Origin: Basidiobolus meristosporus CBS 931.73
Lineage: Eukaryota > Basidiobolomycota > Basidiobolomycetes > Basidiobolales > Basidiobolaceae
DNA: 64,000 nucleotides
Direction: 5' to 3'
Assembly: GCA_002104905.1 (NCBI GenBank)
Contig: MCFE01000319.1
Location: forward strand, 1 to 64,000
Shown piece after piece: positions 1-10,133 of the stretch. Position 1 is the first letter of the stretch, and every line of letters begins with the position of its first letter. The notes under the pieces were generated by a model. That model was not told the DNA's origin and ran no database searches. It saw only the letters and a list, made by a program, of their open reading frames with translations. The position numbers and the translations under genes were made by a program.

Positions 1-1325
1 TAAATTTATGGATTGTATCCACTAATCACATCATCAATCATCTGATGGATTGGGATTGATATATCAGTAGTTATAAGGGGAAATTCATTAAGTAGCCTGT
101 ATTTTAGTTACAGGTCAGCAGATACCAGTACAACTACAAAAGGGCACGAAATTGCAATCCATATTTGGTGATGTCAGATAAACCACCAAAAGTACTCATT
201 TGTTTCTTCACAATGCAAAGTATGCATAATGTTGAGCTTCACCTATTCTTTTTGAACAATACTAAAGGCAGCCAACACTCCCCATTAAGGCCAAAAAAGC
301 CTTCATAAACGTTTTATACTGCACAGCTACTAATTCTTGAGGACCGAAGAGTGGCATAGATACCGGTTTTGAATCTAGCATAATAGTCGATGCCAGGGTT
401 TGTGGCGGCACGCGGAATTTTCAATCTCACTATATCGAGGTAGTGGTCAAGTAGATACGCTTTCCAGCTAGTGCATTGATAGGTTGGCATCTCATAACCT
501 CAGGAGTAATGCTGGGTGTACGCCTGATGTTCCTACTATTTTTGAAGCCCTGTATTTCCTTCGTTCCATCGATTTTAGCAGCACAGATGCAAGGAGACGC
601 GTTAATCACTGCTGCATTCCTATTTCGCTTCTCAATCCCATCTAGTCCGGATGAGTGTTATATTTGTGTCAAGGAAACTCCTAGAATTGGCTATTGTGTG
701 CCCTCTGCATCGAATTCCTTCCATCACATCTGTATTGGAGATCAATCCATTGGATTCAAAGTATTTTTAATCTATTTCGCCAAATTTATTCATTGGGCAG
801 GAATGTGTTGATCGACGTACTTATCCGGACACTTGAGAAGCAATCACTGGATGTGAATGGTACCATGCCTCTTTATTTACAATATAATTAATGACCAGAT
901 ATCTCGGGCATACCTAACCTGATGTGTTCCACTTTGAGCACACTTGTCCCAATTTGGCCAGAATATGGCTTGTTTTCGCAGTGGAGATGATTATTTTCCG
1001 AATTCTCTACCTCTGTATTGGTACTTCTAAAAGAATTAAGCTTATAGATGGTAACTAGAATGCTTTAGACTCTGCACACTTGCTATTTACCGTCGGGTGA
1101 CTATCCTATCATGAGTCCAAGCAATCTCCAGAGGAAGGATACGTGGGCCAAGGAACTCCCAAAAGAGGCCTGCACAACCAGAGGAGGAAATCACCCGACT
1201 CAACCATCTTGTTAGATCCATTTGTCACTTCTACTTCGACAATGTATCCCAAATATTCTTGTAGCACTCAGCACCAAATGTGTACTTGATTAGTAGACTG
1301 CTCTAAAAAGAACCGTGGGCTTCAA
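1..1325. other. Stretch without a supported gene
   Basis: AT-rich spacer upstream of the first CHAP gene. The longest open frames (111 and 65 codons near 476-891) overlap each other in different frames, have no signal peptide, domain or splice support, and look like chance. Confidence 0.6.
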
Positions 1326-1332
1326 TATAAAA
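1326..1332 (+). promoter_or_regulatory. TATA box of the first CHAP gene
   Basis: TATAAAA lies 61 bp upstream of the ATG at 1393. The tandem paralogue has TATATAAA at nearly the same distance from its ATG, which supports both assignments. Confidence 0.65.
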
Positions 1333-1392
1333 GCAGAGAGAGTGCGCTCTAACCACGACATCAGCCTAGAAGCTCAGTCCTCAACGGCAACC

Positions 1393-2106
1393 ATGTTTAA
1401 AGCTCTTCTCTTCCTTTTTGCCTTGGCCTGCTGCCGAATCTCGGTCACGAGTGCGCGAATCAATTGTCCAGATGGCAATGGACTCTACTGTGGTAGTGTC
1501 CTGGGTCTTAAGCAGAACACTCTGTACGATTGCAAGTCGGATAGATGGAGCTGGAGTTATCACCCTGTTGAGCGCTGTGCCAACGGTTGTGTTGTTGCTA
1601 AAGCTGGCACCCCTGATTCCTGTGGTAAGGCGGAACCTCCCAAGGATGATAATGATGTTGGAAACCCTGGTGACAATGGCGATGACAACGGAAACGATAA
1701 TGGCAGCAACAACGATTACACTGACACCACCAATGTCGCCAACTATCCTTTGGAGTTCCGCTTTAGAAATGGCCAATGTACCGACTGGGCAGATGCGCGC
1801 TATGCGCAAATCACGGGCCATCATATCAGCTGGTGGGGTGATGCTCGCTTGTGGTCATCTCGTGCTCGCAGCGCTGGATGGTCAGTTTCGAAGACTCCTC
1901 GTGTTCCTTCGATCATTGTTATCCAGGCTGGCTACCAAGGAACCGGCGGGCCTGGCCATGTGGCCGTTGTGGAGAGAATCAACAACGATGGTAGTGTATA
2001 TACCAGCAACTACAACTATCGCTTCAACGGTAACGGTGGGCCTTACATCAAATCATACGGAACTTTCCGTACTGGCAATGGAGTTGACTTCATCTGGTAC
2101 AAATGA
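1393..2106 (+). CDS. Secreted CHAP-domain protein (first tandem copy)
   Basis: Intronless, 237 residues from the ATG at 1393; the frame is open to 1315 but has no earlier ATG. Residues 1-21 form a signal peptide (MFKALLFLFALACC start). Residues about 25-78 are a six-cysteine module with the motif NCPDGNGLYCG, of a kind seen in secreted proteins of early-diverging fungi. An Asp/Asn/Gly-rich linker covers about 82-110. Residues about 118-237 are a CHAP (cysteine, histidine-dependent amidohydrolase/peptidase) domain: Cys129 in GQCTDWADARY, His189 in GHVAVVE, and Asn206/208 as the likely third residue. CHAP domains are mostly bacterial and phage peptidoglycan hydrolases, so a secreted fungal copy may cut bacterial walls and may come from a bacterial donor; that is inference. 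The copy at 3238 is its tandem paralogue, but with one intron. The CHAP assignment is strong; the substrate is unknown. Confidence 0.85.
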   Translation: MFKALLFLFALACCRISVTSARINCPDGNGLYCGSVLGLKQNTLYDCKSDRWSWSYHPVERCANGCVVAKAGTPDSCGKAEPPKDDNDVGNPGDNGDDNGNDNGSNNDYTDTTNVANYPLEFRFRNGQCTDWADARYAQITGHHISWWGDARLWSSRARSAGWSVSKTPRVPSIIVIQAGYQGTGGPGHVAVVERINNDGSVYTSNYNYRFNGNGGPYIKSYGTFRTGNGVDFIWYK

Positions 2107-3177
2107 ATCTGATGTGAAATAATCAATGTGTATCATTTTCCGTATACTTTTGCAGCAATAGCTAGCTATGCTCCTGCTTCGTGTCCTAGATTGGATCCTA
2201 TAAAATGAATACTTTTGAAAAGTAACGTTATAGCTTTGTCAAACTTGGAAGCGATACAAGGATCGTTCAATTCAATTATGATTGCTGGGAGAAACCTTCA
2301 GTCTCCAATTGATCCCCACGAATCACTTCGACTGGACTGTTTCAGTAACTTGCCGCATTCTTCGAGTTGTCAAGGCGTATTGCCATATAAGGAACATACT
2401 CTTCCGGATTTATCGAATAGTGGGAATTTGTCACTTTACTTACCAGTCGTTTCCCATTGTCAGTCTCGTGAAGTAGCCTCGAGCAATCAGAGCTTAACGA
2501 TGCAACAAACCTCCGGTAGGTGAGGCCATGTGGCTTCATAAGGCTAGCAAATAATGGTTGTGTAGCGTATTCTTTATTTCCATGTAATCAGTGATCCACA
2601 TACAATAGTGGACTTTGTGAGTGTTGATGGCCCATTGGCTCACTGGGATGGCAATTAATGGTTGATTCAGAATTGCAGCATCGATCTAGCATCTAATTCA
2701 TCTTCTCAAGATGCTCCAACAGAAATTTCAAGGAGGTGATTGGCTCGCATTTATGTCGCCAAGCACGATGCAATGGATTCAAAATCGGCAACTCTAGGAT
2801 CGAGATCCCCCAGGGATTTCGGAGAATCGAATTCAGCATTGGCATCGTTAGCGTATCTGGACAACTTGAGTATATATGGATAATTCAAAGATGGGTGTGC
2901 ATCGAGAGTGTAATTGGATGACATTAAATGCCATTTCGCTGCGTGTTTTTCGTTTGGTCTAATCTTCTAGGCAATATCAGCAGTTAATGAAATTACCAGG
3001 ATTCCAACTCCATTTGACCAAGGGCTCTCTCCGGTGCTAAAGGGTTGACAATAGTTCGAAAACGTTGCTTAGGTTTGATTGCTAGAGTCCAGTGTACTAT
3101 TATCTTCTCTACAACCCGTAAACTATTGGTTTTGTTCGATATGCTCATTACAACACCGTCCTGCGTTATGTATGATC
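2107..3177. other. Spacer between the two CHAP genes
   Basis: About 1.1 kb with no supported gene. Short open frames on both strands lack domains or splice logic. The last 60 bp form the promoter of the second CHAP gene. Confidence 0.55.
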
Positions 3178-3185
3178 TATATAAA
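3178..3185 (+). promoter_or_regulatory. TATA box of the second CHAP gene
   Basis: TATATAAA lies 53 bp upstream of the ATG at 3238, matching the position of the TATA box of the paralogous gene. Confidence 0.65.
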
Positions 3186-3237
3186 GACACGGTGAATATG
3201 CTAGCTCTCAGAAAACTCTCAGAAGCTCAGATTCGAA

Positions 3238-4004
3238 ATGGTGAACCTTCTTATCGTTTGCACAATGCTGGCACTTTTCGTCGGCGTGAATTCTCGAACA
3301 AATTGTCCTCACGGGAATGGGCTTTACTGTGGTTACGCAATTGGTAACTATAATTGTGCAATTTGTATGTGATGTAAATACCTAACTGATGCCTCTGACA
3401 TCTAGGCCAGGAGAAGGATATACTCTATAGGTGCTCTAGAAAAAAACCACTCAAGATGGTCAAGAGGTGCGAATATGGTTGCATTCAAAACAAACCGGGG
3501 TCACCTGATTACTGTAATAAGTCGGGAGATCAGGCAATTGGAGGGGATAATCAACGTAATCCCAAATGTTCTGGTGGAACTGATCCTAATACCAACGGTA
3601 CAGACACCTACACTTCCACCATAGGTGTAGCCAACTTTCCTTTGACATTCAGATTTCGCAATGGCCAATGCACTGACTGGGCCGATGCCCGTTATGCACA
3701 AATAACCGGTCACCATATATCATGGTACGGAGATGCCAGATTGTGGACTGCTCGTGCCCTGGCAAGTGGGCAATGGACTGTATCCAAGTCGCCCAAAGTT
3801 CCCTCAATCATCGTGCTGCAGCCTGGTGCTCAAGGTGCCGGAGGACCTGGCCACGTAGCTGTGGTTGAGACGATCAACGAAGATAAAAGCGTATATACAA
3901 GTAATTATAACTTTCGCTTTGGTGGAAAGGGTGGAGTTGGTATTTTATCCTATGGGGATTTCAGGCCAGGAGATGGCGTGGATTTTATCTGGCGCGACAA
4001 ATAA
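3238..4004 (+). CDS. Secreted CHAP-domain protein (second tandem copy)
   Basis: Two exons, 3238-3343 and 3406-4004, give 234 residues. The 62-nt intron has a GT donor, a CTAAC branch-like site near 3382 and a CTAG acceptor. Splicing restores the cysteine module seen in the paralogue (NCPHGNGLYCG, then YRC, KRCEYGC and SPDYC). Exon 1 encodes a signal peptide (MVNLLIVCTMLALFVGVNS). The CHAP domain keeps the catalytic Cys in GQCTDWADARY and His in GHVAVVE, and also YTSNYN. The linker is shorter than in the first copy. The intron interrupts a Gly codon at a site where the first copy reads straight through, so one copy lost or gained an intron after duplication. Likely role: secreted hydrolase acting on peptide or amide bonds, possibly bacterial peptidoglycan (inferred). 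Confidence 0.83.
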
Positions 4005-4138
4005 ATGGTACGAATAGCAAACTTTGGATTGTCCTCCGGTTACCCGTTGTTATGGCTGGTGGGCGCCTTGGGAGCTAAATTTTATAGAAGTGTGTGTTTA
4101 TTAAATATCGATTGACCATTGACTGGGACAGCACAATT

Positions 4139-4483
4139 TCATTGAACAACGAAGCGGCGTTCTCTTAACAAGCCCCGGAGTTGATCAATTGCCTCTCTCG
4201 TAATCTTCCTTTCTATCTCAATCTGTCCGCGATGTTTATACGCTTCGATTCTGTGACGCATCAGGAGCATTCTTTCCGACTGGATATATTCACTCAGCGA
4301 GCGATTAAAATTTTCCTGAACTCCAATAGTAGAGTATGCGCTCAGATACGCTTTTTGCTTGAGCATCTCTTCAAAAGGCTCAAGAAGTTGGGAGCGTAAG
4401 CGCAGTAGCTCTTCGATGATTCCAGGTAATCCAAGAATCCCTGGCAGATGGAATGACAATATTAACAGAAATTTGAGTTTCAT
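4139..4483 (-). CDS. Small secreted helical protein
   Basis: Intronless, 114 residues. The start MKLKFLLILSFHLPGILG is a signal peptide. The mature part is charged and strongly helix-forming, with heptad-like Leu/Ile spacing and no cysteines. I recognise no family. The C-terminal third (YKHRGQIEIERKITREAI) aligns loosely with the helical part of the secreted protein at 5549-5986 on the same strand, so the two may be old tandem paralogues. A TATATA lies about 110 bp upstream, near 4595. Function unknown; secretion is inferred from the signal peptide only. Confidence 0.55.
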   Translation of the reverse strand: MKLKFLLILSFHLPGILGLPGIIEELLRLRSQLLEPFEEMLKQKAYLSAYSTIGVQENFNRSLSEYIQSERMLLMRHRIEAYKHRGQIEIERKITREAIDQLRGLLRERRFVVQ

Positions 4484-5548
4484 GAAGAGAAGGATAGGTG
4501 AAAACCTCTGGTCAATCGTGGAGTAGTTAAGGAAGGTGAAGGACTAGCGTTAAACCTTGAGAGAAAGGCAATCGCTGGAAATAACAATACAGTTATATAG
4601 TCGCTTTTGAACGAGGTCGGCGTACTAACGTGCCAAGCTAATCCCATTCTTTCTGCATATGATGCACGTTCGGCTGCTTGCACGAGATATGACACCCTTG
4701 AAATTGTACAGCAATACAATTAAACATGTGAGTTGGATCGCCACTCAAAACTAGTATCTAGCACGCTGGCCCCGAATCATGTACATGCTTTTGAAAAATA
4801 TGATGTGGATGATGATGGCTTCATGCTCAGGGTGTAATGGACCATCTTTGGCCGTCAGAGCAATTTATTTTCAGCATTTATTGTAACCGTAATAGTGACC
4901 GAACGCAGAGCCCTGTGCTCTGGAAACGGTGCTGGCTTGACGAGCGATAATCGGTGCATTAGTGATTTATTGCGAGCTGGCCAACCTTTATATTCCGCCT
5001 CGTCGTAGATATTCACCGGGTTCAGTATAGTTGCATTTATGTGGATTTTATTAACAGGTCGAAGGTAACGAAACGTATAAATTGATGTTGATAATCTGGC
5101 TTTGCCCTCTACCAAAAACGTGCATCACCCACTGCACCTCTATGTGAAAAATGGTCATAGGTACATGATTCTTAAATGGCAATGGCGTTTACATTGGTCA
5201 AGATAAGGACTAGATTGAGGTTTTGGCAGGAATATTTGGGATGGCATATTTACTCTCAAGAACACCAGAACTCGGCATTAGGTGGTTCCAATCTCGTTAC
5301 AGAGTTGACGATCCTAAACACATATCTGGACCCATCTCGATAAGTGTGTAGTGGCCAGGCAGGCTGTCGTCAGATGGTAGCAGACAAAATTCAAAACTTG
5401 GACTTTATTGAACATATGATACAAGAGACATTAGGTGACCACAGGAAATCGAGACTCACGAAGGTTTGGAGAAGGCGGAAAAGTCAACTTTCGGCATATT
5501 AGCAAATAAGACCGAAGCTCAATCTAATGGGAAGCTATTGACAGTGGA
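4484..5548. other. Spacer between the two small secreted-protein genes
   Basis: About 1.1 kb with the promoter of the 4139-4483 gene at its left end. Open frames at 4480-4719 and 4855-5115 (minus) lack domains or conserved features. No gene is supported. Confidence 0.5.
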
Positions 5549-5986
5549 TTACAACTCTTTTATGGTTTCATTCTTTCTCCGTACCAACGTGAAGTACGGT
5601 TCCTCGGCTTTCGGAAGTGCAGCCTTTTTCAGGAGATTCGTAACCACTAGTATCTCCGAAGTAACAATCTTGTTGACCTGGTGCAACTGTGTCTTTCTGT
5701 ACCGTGCCTGGCTCGAGTACTTCTCAATTAAAGACTCTCCTTCGTTCTGATACTCTTCTTTCATGCGTTTTAGTTTTCGAAGCGCTTCCATTGCGTCAAA
5801 CTCAGGTCGCAGGATCTCTTTGGTTACCTCTTTTATCACTGGTAAAACCTTTTCATTGTGAAGCTTCCTCATTTCCTGTACTATATCTGGCTCATTATCC
5901 CTGAAATTGGAAAGATCAGGGATTGCGGCGAACGAAACAGAAATAGAGACCAGTAGCAAAGGAAGTAGGAGCTCACTAAAACGCAT
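5549..5986 (-). CDS. Secreted helical (coiled-coil-like) protein
   Basis: The frame is open from 6151, but I place the start at the internal ATG at 5984-5986. It begins a clean signal peptide (MRFSELLLPLLLVSISVSFA), and the upstream 55 codons look like untranslated sequence containing a TTATAAAC box near 6098-6105. The product is 145 residues. After the signal it is a long amphipathic helix rich in Lys/Glu/Leu without cysteines or recognised domains. Weak similarity in length, signal and helical pattern to the 4139-4483 product suggests a diverged tandem pair. Function unknown. Confidence 0.55.
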   Translation of the reverse strand: MRFSELLLPLLLVSISVSFAAIPDLSNFRDNEPDIVQEMRKLHNEKVLPVIKEVTKEILRPEFDAMEALRKLKRMKEEYQNEGESLIEKYSSQARYRKTQLHQVNKIVTSEILVVTNLLKKAALPKAEEPYFTLVRRKNETIKEL

Positions 5987-7054
5987 TGGAGAGTATGTGC
6001 GGCGGAAAACTAAGGAAGTCAACCAAGGCGGAAATGGACTATTTGTGAACCCGAAGTAATGACGTTTAGTGGTTGTTTTGGTAGGGACACGGCGCCCGTT
6101 TATAACGAATTCCAAAGGCACCTGAGTCAAAATCAAATTGGTTTCATCCAAGTATAATACATCTACTCATACGTGTGACGGTGCTTTAGGTGATTTGAGA
6201 AACAATGTCTCCATTTGAAGATAATTTCAAGCAATAATTAGGACTTAAGCATGGGTGATTATTCGTTTCATCAATCTTCCAGTATTTATTCTCCGACTCA
6301 TTTGGAATGCACGTCCCACCATAAGTGAAAGAATACCGGCGTATTGAGCCGCATCTAGTCCTATTGATGGAAAGCCAGACACGTAGATTCATGACAACCC
6401 AGAAAATATGAAGTGATCTATTGATCATTACTCCTAGATTTTTTTTCTTAGTGCATGAGTAGAGCATTCTTGAATTTAGCCCAAGTAAATCCAGTATGAG
6501 TAAAATGGCCTTACCTGTCTCACTACCAGCCTCAACAGCTATATACCGGAATCTGACGATTCAAACGATTCTTGATGGTCGCGGATAGGAGAAGAGGCAA
6601 CAAAAGCAACTCGTGGAGAGCTGCACATGATGGCTCTCCGACAGTTACGGGTTCCAGAGAAAACACGTATTATGGCTTTAACCTTGCCTAGCAAGTAATA
6701 CTGCACGGAAAAGACATCCTGCTGCTCTCCAGATGCATCAGTTTCATGCTGACATAGGCCCATCCCCATTTCCAAATATGGGTTGGGTGAACTTGGAAGT
6801 TGAGTTCGGTGTTGTAGAAACAGTGTACAGCCAGGACTATTTGTACCAACACTTAGTGGATCTATACGATGTCACCGCTACCTTGTTGTGCTATCCGCTA
6901 CGAGATCACAACAGGGTCAATTATAAACTGGAATCTGGCTCTTCATAGTACCAAGCACAAAGAAATTGGAGCTTGTTTTGATGACTCTAGATTTATTTGA
7001 GTAAAATCAAGAATTTTGGATGAGCAGGGGACAACCCAACTATACGAGATAAAG
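5987..7054. other. Spacer before the glycine-rich gene
   Basis: About 1.1 kb. The left 150 bp are the upstream region of the secreted helical gene. Short open frames at 6186-6467, 6539-6775 and 6733-6948 overlap on opposite strands and show no domain. No gene is supported. Confidence 0.5.
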
Positions 7055-9091
7055 CTAGTATTTAGAGATGCTACCATAAGAATCTGATGAACCACCGTCA
7101 CCTCCGGCACCACCTGCACCGCCGTCACCACCACCAGCACCGGAGCCTCCAGCGCCAGTACCGCTTCCATACCCGCCAGCGCCACCGTCACCACCACCAG
7201 AGCCACCTGCGCCACCGTCACCATTACCAGCACCAGAGCCACCTGCGCCAGCACCGCTTCCATATCCACCAGCACCAGCACCGGAGCCACCTGCGCCAGC
7301 GCCACCGTCACCACTACCAGCACCAGAGCCACCTGCACCAGCACCGGAGCCACCTGCGCCAGCACCGCTTCCATATCCACCAGCACCAGCACCGGAGCCA
7401 CCTGCGCCAGCGCCACCGTCACCACTACCAGCACCAGAGCCTCCAGCGCCAGCACCGCCACCATACCCACCACTACCTGCGCCAGCACCTCCATCACCTC
7501 CACCAGCGCCGGAGCCTCCAGTGCCAGCACCGCCACCATATCCACCACTACCTGCGCCAGCACCACCGGAGCCTCCAGTGCCAGCACCACCGCCATATCC
7601 ACCACCACCTGCGCCAGCACCACCGTCACCTCCACTAGCACCAGAGCCACCACCACCACCGGAGCCTCCAGTGCCAGCACCGCCACCATATCCACCACTA
7701 CCTGCGCCAGCACCACCGGAGCCTCCAGTGCCAGCACCGCCGCCATATCCACCACCACCTGCGCCAGCACTACCGTCACCACCACCACCGGAGCCTCCAG
7801 TGCCAGCACCGCCGCCATATCCACCACCACCTGCGCCAGCACCACCGTCACCTCCACTAGCGCCAGAGCCACCAGTACCACCGGAGCCTCCAGTGCCAGC
7901 ACCGCCACCATATCCACCACCACCTGCGCCAGCACCACCGTCACCTCCACCAGCGCCAGAGCCACCACCGGAGCCTCCAGTACCAGCACCGCCGCCATAT
8001 CCACCACTACCTGCGCCAGCACCACCGTCACCTCCACCAGCGCCAGAGCCACCACCGGAGCCTCCAGTACCAGCACCGCCGCCATATCCACCACTACCTG
8101 CGCCAGCACCACCGTCACCTCCACTAGCGCCAGAGCCACCAGCACCAGCACCACCGTAGCCTCCAGTGCCAGCACCGCCACCATATCCACCACTACCTGC
8201 GCCAGCACCACCGGAGCCTCCACCAGCGCCAGAGCCACCACCACCACCGGAGCCTCCAGTGCCAGCACCGCCACCATATCCACCACTACCTGCGCCACCA
8301 CCACCGTCACCACCATCACCACCATTGTTGTAAATGGAAATTCCAGGTCCAACAGCATTGTAACCTTCTTGTCTCGAGGTAATTCCTGGCCCGACTGCCT
8401 TGTAACCCTGAAGTCTTGAGGTGATTCCTGGCCCAACTGCCTTGTAACCCTGAAGTCTTGAGGTGATTCCTGGCCCGACTGCCTTATAGCCCTGGAGTCT
8501 TGAGGTAATACCTGGCCCGACTGCCTTGTAACCATTAAGTATCGAGGTAATTCCGGGGCCGACAGCCCTATAGCTGCCTCCTCCATGACCTCCCTTTCCG
8601 TGCTGAATCCATCCGAAAGATCCTAGTCCTCCCTTTCCTCCTTTACTGTGGTGGCCTTTACTTCCCTTCCCGTGGTGTCTGCCTCCTCTACCTCCTTTTC
8701 CGCGGTGTCCGCCTTTTCTACCTCCTTTTCCGTGGTGTCCGCCTTTTCTACCTCCTTTTCCGTGGTGTCCAACGCCTCCCTTACCACCTTTACCATGGTG
8801 TCCAGAACCACTACTTCCATGATGGCTTAGTCCCCCCTTACCATGGTGACCCGAACCTCCACCTCTTCTACCATGACTGCCTGAGCCTCTATGACCATAG
8901 CCTCCTGGACCCTTGGAATGATGTATAGGACGGATGCCACCTCCCCCATAACCCTTCCCTCCTCTAGAGCCTCCTCTGCTGGAAGAGTGGGACCTAGACA
9001 CACGAGATCTGCCTTTGCTACCATGCGGGATTGCTTCAGTGACTGTCGCCGCAAAAGTAATGGCAAGCAAAGCAAGAGCGGAAAGTCTCAT
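7055..9091 (-). CDS. Secreted glycine-rich repeat protein
   Basis: Intronless, 678 residues. Residues 1-20 are a signal peptide (MRLSALALLAITFAATVTEA). Residues about 21-172 are a basic Gly/His/Lys/Arg block with repeated HHGKGG units. Residues 174-257 are six tandem 14-residue repeats, consensus YKAVGPGITSRLQG. Residues about 258-664 are almost entirely Gly with Ala, Ser, Tyr and Thr, built from units like GGYGGGAGTGGSGG, and the protein ends SDSYGSISKY. This composition resembles structural or adhesive extracellular proteins (silk, spore-coat or wall glycine-rich proteins). A cell-wall or surface-coat role is inferred. No catalytic domain is visible. The repetitive DNA leaves long open frames in other frames and on the opposite strand; these are compositional shadows. 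Confidence 0.75.
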   Translation of the reverse strand: MRLSALALLAITFAATVTEAIPHGSKGRSRVSRSHSSSRGGSRGGKGYGGGGIRPIHHSKGPGGYGHRGSGSHGRRGGGSGHHGKGGLSHHGSSGSGHHGKGGKGGVGHHGKGGRKGGHHGKGGRKGGHRGKGGRGGRHHGKGSKGHHSKGGKGGLGSFGWIQHGKGGHGGGSYRAVGPGITSILNGYKAVGPGITSRLQGYKAVGPGITSRLQGYKAVGPGITSRLQGYKAVGPGITSRQEGYNAVGPGISIYNNGGDGGDGGGGAGSGGYGGGAGTGGSGGGGGSGAGGGSGGAGAGSGGYGGGAGTGGYGGAGAGGSGASGGDGGAGAGSGGYGGGAGTGGSGGGSGAGGGDGGAGAGSGGYGGGAGTGGSGGGSGAGGGDGGAGAGGGGYGGGAGTGGSGGTGGSGASGGDGGAGAGGGGYGGGAGTGGSGGGGDGSAGAGGGGYGGGAGTGGSGGAGAGSGGYGGGAGTGGSGGGGGSGASGGDGGAGAGGGGYGGGAGTGGSGGAGAGSGGYGGGAGTGGSGAGGGDGGAGAGSGGYGGGAGAGGSGAGSGDGGAGAGGSGAGAGGYGSGAGAGGSGAGAGGSGAGSGDGGAGAGGSGAGAGGYGSGAGAGGSGAGNGDGGAGGSGGGDGGAGGYGSGTGAGGSGAGGGDGGAGGAGGDGGSSDSYGSISKY
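7098..8320 (-). repeat. Glycine-rich minisatellite inside the coding region
   Basis: Higher-order repeats of GGN codons, with blocks such as GGAGAGSGGYGGGAGTGGSGG recurring every 60-100 bp. The plus strand reads as a CCA/CCG/CCT-rich array. Copy number probably varies between strains. Confidence 0.8.
8321..8572 (-). repeat. Six tandem 42-bp coding repeats
   Basis: In-frame 42-bp units encode YKAVGPGITSRLQG with outer units diverged (YRAVGPGITSILNG at one end, YNAVGPGISIYNNG at the other). The middle units are nearly identical in DNA, suggesting recent expansion or gene conversion. Confidence 0.85.
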
Positions 9092-10133
9092 TGTGTAATA
9101 TGGGAGAGAAGGGTGGGATGCTTTTGGTGGGTAGCGTGGATTGAATTTATGGAATACGGTGCTCCTACTTGAAACACTAGACAGGTGGTTTTGTTAGAGA
9201 ATCGAGCAATTTCATGAGGATCATACTACATATTCTGGCTGCATGGATTAATACACCAAAAGTAAGGATTATCAAACCCAAGTGTAATTCAGAATGAGTG
9301 GGCTTGAAGATCCATGGAGATAATCTGATATCTACTTGATACAAATGCGTATATTATAGCTGATATACCTGTGTAGACTGTGTCGTTTGTTATGGCTGTT
9401 TGACTCATGAAATACTTGTGAGCCCTGATTTGAGATACTTCCAAACAAATGGACTTACGCTGTTTCACAAGGGCATTTGCAGTTGAAATCTAGGTATGCG
9501 AGAGCTGCATACTGGTACATTGGCTAGGGTGGATGTTTGTGGAAGATCTTGCTACTGCAAGAAGCTGCCTCAAAGCCGTGTGGTATATCGGATACTACCT
9601 AATGTTGATTGGTCCCCCAAACCTATACAGGCCCCTCGATAGAACTGAAAAGGAGCTGTGAGCGACTCGAGATCCCCTTACTACATAGACGCTTCAAAGG
9701 TATCCCTATTGCATCAGCTTCAAGCAATACTGGTACTTGGGGGTCTTGAAGATTCAGTTTTGTGTGGCCAATGAAACAAGCATACGTTTTTGAGGTGACA
9801 AAATTTACAGAGCGATTTCTCTTGCCAAAAACTAGCATGTCAGGTCCCACATGTTTCAACGTTGCAATACGATCTTTGTGTCAGCGCCTTTGCTATCTAG
9901 CTACAAATTGCCTTGTAGGCTACTCCACCAAGACCCTATCATTGGCGGATCAGCTGATTTGGAGCCAAGCACGGTAATCTTGAATCATTTTGTTTATACT
10001 TAATACGATATATTCGTTGGTCAAATTGTCGGTGAAAATTGCAAAATAAACAAACAAACTGGAGCTTTTGATGAAGTGAGGAGGTTTTTGGTTTGTCTAG
10101 CAAGAAATAGAGCGGAAGATACTTGTATAGACC
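9092..10133. other. Divergent intergenic region, glycine-rich gene / CAF-1 p60
   Basis: About 1 kb between divergently transcribed genes; both promoters must lie here. No clear TATA box. Short frames at 9623-9859 and 9762-9977 overlap antisense and are not supported. Confidence 0.5.

Noticed and set aside
1315-1392. N-terminal extension of the first CHAP gene
   Set aside because: The frame is open upstream but begins at GTG and includes the TATA box. The ATG at 1393 starts a clean signal peptide.
6943-8586. Long alternative frames over the glycine-rich gene (547 codons same strand, 183 and 212 codons opposite strand)
   Set aside because: They are by-products of GGN-codon repeats, which leave other frames free of stops. 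Only the 678-residue frame has an ATG with a signal peptide and a coherent repeat pattern.
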